Assembly (NCBI GenBank): GCA_934444735.1
Contig: CAKSDE010000011.1
Span: 1-64,000, forward strand
DNA from: an uncultured Clostridia bacterium
Lineage (GTDB): Bacteria > Bacillota > Clostridia > UBA1381
Reading direction: 5' to 3'
Length of the DNA stretch: 64,000 nucleotides
In this document: positions 34,452-41,900 of the stretch, piece after piece
Numbering within the stretch: position 1 is the first letter of the stretch
How the letters are laid out: every line of letters begins with the position of its first letter
The notes under the pieces: model-generated
Seen by the model: only the letters and a program-made list of their open reading frames with translations
Told to the model about the DNA's origin: nothing
The model's database searches: none
Made by a program: the position numbers and the translations under genes

Positions 34452-34495
34452 GAGGCTGATTAAAAAATCAATTGATTTTTTAATCAGCCTTTGCT
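34452..34495 (+). terminator. Terminator after the giant SLH gene
   Basis: AGGCTGATTAAAAAATCA / TGATTTTTTAATCAGCCT is a perfect 18-bp stem, followed by TTTGCTTTTTTTT. It has the same AATCAATTGATT core as the hairpins at 4448 and 29731. Confidence 0.92.
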
Positions 34496-34543
34496 TTTTT
34501 TTAGTAATATGTGCATTTTTGTGTTTCGGATTTTTTTATATAC

Positions 34544-34572
34544 TTGACTTTTCAGCCTGTGTATTTTATAAT
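34544..34572 (+). promoter_or_regulatory. Promoter of yifB
   Basis: TTGACT (34544-34549), 17 bp, TATAAT (34567-34572). Confidence 0.88.
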
Positions 34573-34642
34573 AAATATTGGATAAAAGGTGTAATTTAAA
34601 ATTTACCTTTTAAAGTCAGTTAATTGCAAAAGGGTGGGAAAT

Positions 34643-36178
34643 ATGTCGTTAGCGAAAGTAAACAGCATGGGACTTATGGGGCTTGACGGTTATTTGGTTG
34701 AGGTGCAGATAGATCTGTCGAACGGAATGCCGTCGTATGAGATTGTGGGATTGCCGAATGCGGCGGTAAGAGAAGCGAAAGAAAGAGTAAGAGCCGCTAT
34801 AAAAAATATAGGCGCGGCATTCCCGACAAAGCGTATCATTGTTAATCTTGCACCGGCAAACTATAAAAAAGAGGGCGTGGTGTATGATTTACCGATTGCA
34901 GTCGCACTCCTGTGTGCAACTGCACAGATTGCCGAAAGTGAAATGCAGGATACCGTATTTTTGGGAGAGCTTTCACTGGACGGAAAATTGAACCCTGTTT
35001 CGGGCGTTCTGCCGATGACGATTGCGGCATATCAGCACGGAGTGAAAAATATTTTCGTGCCGTCGGAAAATGCGTCGGAGGCGGCTGTTGTCGAGGGGAT
35101 AAACGTATATGCCGCAGAGTCCCTGACCGATGTTGTGAACCACTTTAACGATATAAAAAAAATAGAGCCGTTTAAAAAGGATTATTCGGCGATGTTTGAA
35201 AATACATCAGATGCGCTGCTTGATTTTTGCGATGTCAAGGGACAGGAAAATGCGAAACGCGCACTGGAAATTGCCGCGGCGGGAAATCATAATGTGCTTA
35301 TGATAGGCTCGCCGGGAACGGGAAAGACAATGCTTGCTCAGCGCATAAGCTCGATTCTTCCTGATCTTACATTTGATGAGGCGCTTGAAATTTCAAAAAT
35401 ACATTCGATTGCGGGAACGCTTCCCGGGGATTGCCCTCTTGTAACAAAGCGCCCGTTTAGAAGTCCGCACCATACAATATCCTCCGTAGGGCTTTCGGGA
35501 GGCGGCACAATCCCCAAGCCGGGCGAACTGTCGCTTGCGCATAACGGAGTGCTTTTTTTGGACGAGCTGCCCGAATTTAAAAGAGATGTTTTGGAGGTTA
35601 TGCGGCAGCCTTTGGAGGACGGCAAAGTTACAATATCGCGTGTGAACGCAACGCTTACATATCCGTGCAATTTTATGCTTGTGGCGTCGATGAACCCGTG
35701 TAAGTGCGGATATCTGGGAGATCCGAAACGGCAGTGTACGTGCACTCCTGCTGAAATTGTGCGCTACAGAAACAGGATTTCAGGTCCGCTTTTAGACAGA
35801 ATCGATATTCAGGTTGAGGTGGGAAATGTTGATTATGAAAAGCTGAGTTCAGAGGAGAGCTCGGAGAAAAGCTCCGAGATAAAAAAGCGTGTAAACCGCG
35901 CAAGAGAGATACAGCTTGAGAGATATAAAAATTATAATATCTATTCAAATTCACAGCTTACACCGGCTCTTATGCAGGAGTTTTGCAGACTGGGAGAAAA
36001 AGAAAACGAAACGTTAAAGAGTGCGTTTGAGAGATTGGGATTGAGCGCGAGAGCACATTCAAGGATATTGAAGGTAGCAAGAACCATTGCCGACATGGAC
36101 GGGGAAAAGGATATCAGCGTTATCCACCTTTTTGAGGCAATACAATACAGAGATCTGGACAGGAAATATTTTGAATAA
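34643..36178 (+). CDS. comM: YifB/ComM-family Mg-chelatase-like AAA+ ATPase
   Basis: This 511-residue protein has an N-terminal ChlI-like/Lon-like domain (LDGYLVEVQIDLSNGMPSYE, then VNLAPANYKKEG), an AAA+ core with Walker A GSPGTGKTM (about residues 219-227) and Walker B VLFLDELPEF, and a C-terminal Mg-chelatase-type lid (LDRIDIQVEV). Four cysteines (CKCGYLGDPKRQCTC) form the zinc site usual for this family. ComM is a hexameric helicase that promotes branch migration during natural transformation in Gram-negative bacteria. The role in clostridia is less clear, so the symbol is by family. I chose ATG at 34643 because family members begin M-S/L-A-K-V-N-S. It is monocistronic. Confidence 0.9.
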   Translation: MSLAKVNSMGLMGLDGYLVEVQIDLSNGMPSYEIVGLPNAAVREAKERVRAAIKNIGAAFPTKRIIVNLAPANYKKEGVVYDLPIAVALLCATAQIAESEMQDTVFLGELSLDGKLNPVSGVLPMTIAAYQHGVKNIFVPSENASEAAVVEGINVYAAESLTDVVNHFNDIKKIEPFKKDYSAMFENTSDALLDFCDVKGQENAKRALEIAAAGNHNVLMIGSPGTGKTMLAQRISSILPDLTFDEALEISKIHSIAGTLPGDCPLVTKRPFRSPHHTISSVGLSGGGTIPKPGELSLAHNGVLFLDELPEFKRDVLEVMRQPLEDGKVTISRVNATLTYPCNFMLVASMNPCKCGYLGDPKRQCTCTPAEIVRYRNRISGPLLDRIDIQVEVGNVDYEKLSSEESSEKSSEIKKRVNRAREIQLERYKNYNIYSNSQLTPALMQEFCRLGEKENETLKSAFERLGLSARAHSRILKVARTIADMDGEKDISVIHLFEAIQYRDLDRKYFE

Positions 36179-36271
36179 GTTTTTAGTTTTTTAATAATGC
36201 TTTAATAATTTGATGATAAAATACTGTTTACAGAGTCGATAAAAAATGGGGAAAAGGAAGGGTTGTATAAG

Positions 36272-36952
36272 ATGAAAAACAGTATTCTTGTGGCGGAAAA
36301 CGATAAAAACCTGATGAAGAAGATATGCGGACATCTGAGAGGGTGCAGGTTTGAAATTTTTGAGGCGTATACAGGCGATGAAGTATATGATTTTATCGAA
36401 GAAAGGGATTTTGATATAATTCTTTTGGACGTAAAGCTCCCGGATGCGGACGGGTATTCCGTTCTGCGCCAGATAAGAAGATCAAAGGACGTGCCTATTG
36501 TTATGATTACGGCAGATGACAGCGAGGGTGAAAAAATACTTTTGTATGACATCGGTGCGGACGAGTGCGTTTCGCGTTCTATCTCAATGCCGCTTTTAAC
36601 CGCAAAGATGCAGGCATTGATAAAACGCAGCAAGGGAAATGTATGTACAAAGCCGGGTGTTGCGTCGTTGTGCGGCATAGAGATTGACAGTAATTCGCAT
36701 ACCGTGAAGATTGACGGAGAGATAGTAGACCTTACGCCTAAAGAATTTGACCTTCTTTTGTGCTTTATGGAAAACAAAGGACGGGTTATGTCGCGTGATA
36801 CGCTTTTGTCGAAGGTGTGGGGGTATGATTATTTCGGAGATTTAAGAACGGTAGATACCCATATAAAGAAGCTGCGAGCAAAACTGGGCGATAAAGCGGT
36901 TCACATAAAAACTCTGATAAAAACGGGTTACAAATTTGAAGAAAATGTTTAA
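36272..36952 (+). CDS. Orphan OmpR-family response regulator with atypical receiver
   Basis: The 226-residue protein has a receiver domain (1-118) and a winged-helix DNA-binding domain (about 128-225, VDLTPKEFDLLLCFMEN to IKTLIKTGYKF). The phospho-acceptor region DIILLDVKLPDADG is intact and the switch Thr is present (MITADD). The first acidic pair is VAEND rather than a DD-type pair. The conserved Lys-Pro after GAD is missing (GADECVSRSISMP), so Lys is replaced by Arg or Ser. No histidine kinase is adjacent. Phosphorylation-independent or altered signalling is possible. I chose ATG at 36272 with GGAAGGG 9 bases upstream. Confidence 0.87.
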   Translation: MKNSILVAENDKNLMKKICGHLRGCRFEIFEAYTGDEVYDFIEERDFDIILLDVKLPDADGYSVLRQIRRSKDVPIVMITADDSEGEKILLYDIGADECVSRSISMPLLTAKMQALIKRSKGNVCTKPGVASLCGIEIDSNSHTVKIDGEIVDLTPKEFDLLLCFMENKGRVMSRDTLLSKVWGYDYFGDLRTVDTHIKKLRAKLGDKAVHIKTLIKTGYKFEENV

Positions 36953-37022
36953 AAATTTAATCTGACAGTTAATGATTTGTGAAAATATCAATAATTATTT
37001 TGTAAAAAAGGAAAAATAATTG

Positions 37023-37051
37023 TTGATATTTTTCTTTTTTTGTAGTATAAT
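37023..37051 (+). promoter_or_regulatory. Promoter of the DUF3048 gene
   Basis: TTGATA (37023-37028), 17 bp, TATAAT (37046-37051), about 40 bases before the ATG. Confidence 0.88.
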
Positions 37052-37091
37052 AAATAAAATGGGGATTGGGACGGAAAGGATTGATTTAATA

Positions 37092-38375
37092 ATGAAAAAG
37101 AAAAATATTATACTGATTGCAGCAGGGGCGGCAGTGGTCGCAGCGGGTATTGTTACGGCGGTTGTTATTTCAAAAAGCGGACAAAAGAGTATTACATTTG
37201 AAGTTACATATAAGGACGAAACAAATGACACAATTACCGTAAAGAGCAAGAAGGACACGCTTTTTGATGTGTTAAAAGAGGCAAAGCTGATAGAATATCA
37301 GGAGGAGGAGGACGGTATATGCGTTGTGTCCTTTAACCATAATGATATAAACCCCGACGAGGGAGAGGCGTGGAGCTTTGCAAAAGACGGAGCGGAAATT
37401 GCCGACATTTCGGCTGCGGCGGTTGCGGACAAGGATATATATGAGGTTAAATATGTATTGTCCGAGGCGGCTGTTACAAATGAGAGTCAAAGCGAATTTG
37501 CAAAGAAATATCTGTACTCCGATACAAGACCGATTGCGGTTATGATAGATAACGACAGTAAGGACGCACGTCCGCAGATAGGCTTGGATGAGGCATATCT
37601 GGTATATGAAATAACTGTTGAGGGCGGAGCAACGAGATTTATGGCGGTATTTAAAAATGACGATACCGAAAAAATCGGACCTGTTCGTTCATCACGTCAC
37701 TATTTTTTGGATTATGTTATGGAAAATAACGCAATATATACCCATTACGGCTGGAGTCCGAAGGCACAGGAGGATATACCGCGGTTGGATATAAATAACA
37801 TCAACGGTGTTGCGGGGGACGGCAATGTTTTCTGGCGCGATTACAGTGTAACCAAGGATTGGCATACGGCATATACAAGCATGGCAAATATAAAAAATGC
37901 TGCACAGAACAAAGGCTACAGCATGACATCGGATAAGGGAAACGTATTTAAGTATAATGACGATGATACCGATCTTCCGACCGAAACAAGCGCAACAAAT
38001 ATTTCACTTAAATATAACGGTATCTACACAACCGGGTACAGATATGACGCGGAGGCGAAAATGTACCAAAAGATAATCAATGGCAGCGACTACTATATGC
38101 AGAACAAGAGCCCGGTTACGGCAAAGAATATAATTATTCAGTTTGCGGCAAATTACAGTCTGGGCGACGGATCCGCAAGACAGGAGGTTGAAACGGTAGG
38201 CAGCGGCTCGGGATACTACATAACCAACGGCAAATGCGAAAAGATAACATGGGAAAAACCGGTCAGAGCCGAAAAGACAAAATATATCGGTGAGGACGGC
38301 GAGGAAATCGTTCTCAACCAGGGAAAAACCTTTGTAAATATCATAAATCCGTCAAACAATGTAACAGTGGAATAA
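37092..38375 (+). CDS. YerB-type DUF3048 protein with DUF4430-like N-terminus
   Basis: The 427-residue protein has a membrane anchor (about 5-27) and a small beta domain (about 33-125). That domain holds DTLFDVLKEAKLIEYQEEED and ends in DIYEVKYVLS, with the strand order of DUF4430. The rest is a DUF3048 region (about 140-425) recognisable by RPIAVMIDNDSKDARPQIGL, GGATRFMAVF and KIGPVRSSRHYFLDYVMEN. YerB is a Bacillus lipoprotein of unknown function. Here the anchor has no lipobox cysteine, so a transmembrane anchor is more likely. The fusion to a DUF4430-like domain is unusual and may bring ligand binding to the surface. It has its own promoter and terminator. Confidence 0.8.
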   Translation: MKKKNIILIAAGAAVVAAGIVTAVVISKSGQKSITFEVTYKDETNDTITVKSKKDTLFDVLKEAKLIEYQEEEDGICVVSFNHNDINPDEGEAWSFAKDGAEIADISAAAVADKDIYEVKYVLSEAAVTNESQSEFAKKYLYSDTRPIAVMIDNDSKDARPQIGLDEAYLVYEITVEGGATRFMAVFKNDDTEKIGPVRSSRHYFLDYVMENNAIYTHYGWSPKAQEDIPRLDINNINGVAGDGNVFWRDYSVTKDWHTAYTSMANIKNAAQNKGYSMTSDKGNVFKYNDDDTDLPTETSATNISLKYNGIYTTGYRYDAEAKMYQKIINGSDYYMQNKSPVTAKNIIIQFAANYSLGDGSARQEVETVGSGSGYYITNGKCEKITWEKPVRAEKTKYIGEDGEEIVLNQGKTFVNIINPSNNVTVE

Positions 38376-38502
38376 ATTGGTGACATCAGATACTTATTTG
38401 CCTGCCGCGTTTTTTCATTATTGCGTAAGCATAAAAGTATAGAGTGAACTGCAAACATTCAGGAAAAATCCACTTACATTATATACCTCCCCCAAAAAAA
38501 GA

Positions 38503-38532
38503 CCAATTACGCTCCAAAATCGACCAATTGCG
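38503..38532 (+). promoter_or_regulatory. LytTR-like direct repeat (9-N12-9)
   Basis: CCAATTACG (38503-38511) and CCAATTGCG (38524-38532) are direct repeats with exactly 12 bases between them. This is the 21-bp phasing used by LytTR regulators such as AgrA and ComE, and the sequence is close to their CAxTTxxG box. A TATAAT lies at 38564-38569 with no good -35, as expected for an activated promoter of the gene at 38601. Confidence 0.45.
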
Positions 38533-38535
38533 ACA

Positions 38536-38563
38536 AAAGCCATCCGAAAGGGTGGTTTTTTGT
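38536..38563 (+). terminator. Terminator after the DUF3048 gene
   Basis: GCCATCC-GAAA-GGGTGG with a T6 tail. It overlaps the region between the LytTR-like boxes and the -10 element, so terminator and promoter share sequence. Confidence 0.75.
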
Positions 38564-38600
38564 TATAATAGATACAGTTAGTCGTGCGGAGGTGAAAATA

Positions 38601-38867
38601 TTGTTTTTCAGAAAGAAAAAAGTGACGTTTGATAAGGTGGCAAGATTCAATTATGAATTAGATACAAACATAAGATTGAAAGAAGATCTTAAAAACCTTG
38701 CATTATGCAGAAACGATATAAGCAGAACGGAGTATCTGTCGAGTATGCTGTCATTATTCAGAAAAGAAGGTCTTAATATTACTGTAAAAGAGCTTGATAT
38801 GCTGCTTTTACTGCGAACCAAAACAGATCAAGTGCTGTGGGAAGGAAAAGAAAGGACCGATCAATAG
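38601..38867 (+). CDS. Small hypothetical protein
   Basis: The 88-residue, highly charged, mostly helical protein has no signal peptide or membrane segment. I do not recognise a family. GGAGGTG lies 6-7 bases before TTG at 38601, which I prefer over the GTG at 38592 inside that site. It stands behind a possible LytTR-controlled promoter and 123 bases before the giant surface-protein gene, so it may be the first gene of that transcript or a small regulator. The ORF, its ribosome site and its position support it being real. Confidence 0.6.
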   Translation: MFFRKKKVTFDKVARFNYELDTNIRLKEDLKNLALCRNDISRTEYLSSMLSLFRKEGLNITVKELDMLLLLRTKTDQVLWEGKERTDQ

Positions 38868-38989
38868 CTTTATCTGTCTCCAAACGGCTTTTCGGAAAGG
38901 TTTTAAAAATAATAAAATGTATTGTGATAATCCGAAACAGGTAAAAACCGTTTCGTTTAATATAAAAAAATATAACAGAGAGGTGCGAA

Positions 38990-41900
38990 ATGATGTTAAA
39001 AAAATGGAAAGGTTTACTGTCTTTTGTTATCTGTATATCGATACTGTGTACCGTTATGCCGATAACAGGCTATGCGGAGGATAATGCGGTAAGCGTTACC
39101 TTTGGAGGAAACACGGAGTATTACACCGCGATTGACGCGGCATGGACTGCGGCTGTCTCCTTGGATACCACCGCGGAGAACAAAGCAACGATTAAGCTGC
39201 TTGCCGATTGTACGGCGGAAAACACACTGACGAATGCAGAAGATTACTTGGTGTTGGATACAAACGGAAGGACCTTGACCACACCGGATGCCACTTATAC
39301 CCAAAATAATGATGTAATTTGCGGTATCAGTGCGGAGGGCGGCAGCCTTGAGATAATCGGAAACGGAACAATAACCGGAATTTCAAGTAGACACTTTGCC
39401 AGAGCAATTCTTTTGATAAGCGGCGGTAAGGTATATGCAGATGGTGTTACAATACATAATACCGGAACGACCGGCAGCAATGCGGTTCTCATAAAAGGCG
39501 GTGAATTCCACCTTTTGAATAGCTATCTCATCTCAGCCAGTGAGTATGCGTTATATGCAGATACCACGGACAGTACTGTCTATCTCTATTCCGGAAAAAT
39601 CGAGAGCACCGGGCGTGCAGCAATGATCGCGGAAAAGGCAAATGTTAAAATTTGCTGCAGTGATAAGCCGTTATACTTTATTAATAACAAACCTACCAAA
39701 TATTGGGAAATAATAAACGATGCATCGTATGTGCATTTAGAAGAGAATGCCCGAATGGACATTGAATACAGCAATAATCCCGACGGTTCAAATTCGACAT
39801 TGCTGGAGAATGTCACGGAGCTCACCAATGCAGCGATTTTAGAAAAAGGTTATCTCAAAATCCAGACATCATTCACGCCGTCCTATCTGTTTGATACACG
39901 TGCCAGCAACACACTTTTAAGCAAAATAAAGACTGACGGTGTCACAGAACTTGATGTGGGTGCATTTACAGCCGTGCATTTTGTGGATTTGGCGGATTAC
40001 GATATGACAAATATCACCTATTCCGATTATTCCGCAAGCGGTGACGGCAGCGTTAAAGCGTGGGTGGACGGTACGGAGCTTTACATAGGCGGTTACGGAA
40101 AAATCATAGCCGGAGAAAGCCTTATGGAAGCATTTCGCCTCGGAACAAATATTAACGCAATAACAGGTATGGAAATGCTTGATACTTCAAACGTAACGGA
40201 TATGAGCTATATGTTTTACAAGTGCGGAAGCGACAGCACAAGCTTTACGCTTGATCTGGGAGATAATTTTGACACGTCAAATGTTACTAATGCATCATGT
40301 ATGTTTTGGGTATGCGGAGAAAACAGCCCTGTTTTTACATTGAACTTAGGCAATAAGTTTGACACATCAAAGGTTATATATATGAATAATATGTTCAATT
40401 TCTGCGGAGAAAAATCAAATGTCTTTACGCTTGATTTGGGCGATAAATTTGATACGTCAAACGTCAAAAATATGACAAATATGTTTGCCAGCTGCGGAAA
40501 AACAAGCAAGGTTTTCACATTGGATCTGGGAGATAAGTTTCATACCGAAAATGTAACAATCGGCATGAATTTAATGTTTTATCAATGCGGTCAGTCAAGT
40601 GAAGTCTTTAAAGAGCTTGACTTGAGCGGCTTTACAATTTCTCCTGAACTTAAAAACGGTTTATCCGGTTTTGTGTCGAATACTCCGATTACAAAAATAA
40701 TTTTCGGAAAAGGCTGGAGAAATGCCGGTTTGCCTACCGGAGGGAGCTCCATGAGCGGACTTGCATACAGTTCTTCAAAAAACAATCCGATCGAAATTGT
40801 CGGTGCGACAAAAAATCTGCGTTCCTATGATTGGGCAAAAGATAACAGAATTGTAACCTTTACCGATAGCATTACTTATACGATAACCGCGCAGGCAAGC
40901 GCGGGCGGCACTGTTACGGGCGGCGGCGCGGTATTGGACGGCGAGAGCATTACCCTTACCGCGGCAGCTGATAACGGCTATACTTTTGACGGCTGGTATG
41001 ACGGGGATACAAAGGTTTGCGAAACGGAAGAATTTGTAATTGAAGACGCAGCCGACGACAAAACATATACGGCAAAGTTTACAAAGGACATAGTGTATTA
41101 CACGGTAACGGCTGTGGCGGAAAACGGTGGCACTGTTACGGGCGGCGGCACGGTATTGGAAGGCGAGAGCATTACCCTTACCGCAACAGCCGATGACGGC
41201 TACACCTTCGACGGCTGGTATGACGTTGAAACAAAGGTAAGCGAGACAGCGGAATTTGCGGTGGAAAATGTAACTGAGAATAAAACATATACGGCGAAGT
41301 TTACCAAGGTTGTGTCCCGTCTCTTAAAAACGAGTTTGGACTTTTATGGTACAAATGGCGGATCATATACACTTATGAATAAGGTGAAAGATGACGGTGT
41401 CACAAGTTTAAATATAAACGAATTTACTGCTGTACATTTTGTGGATTTAGCGGATTATGATATGACAAATATTACCTATTCCGACTATTCCGCAGACGGT
41501 GACGGCAGCGTTAAAGCGTGGGTGGACGGAACAGAGCTTTATATAGGCGGTTACGGAAAAATCATAGCGGGAGACAGCATTGCAGCAGCATTTTGCGGTG
41601 GAAGAAAAATTGACAGTATAACGGGATTTGAAATGCTTGACACGTCAAATGTAACCAATATGGAAGGGATGTTTTACGGTTGCGGTTATAATTCCACGGA
41701 ATTTACGCTTGACTTGGGAGATAACTTTGATACATCAAAAGTTACTAATATGGGGTGTATGTTCTTTGAGTGCGGATATAATTCTCCGGTATTCACGCTT
41801 GACTTAGGAGGTAAGTTTGACACATCAAATGTAACCGGCATGGAATATATGTTCTGGGCCTGCGGTTATAAGTCCTTGGTGTTCACGCTTGATTTGGGAG

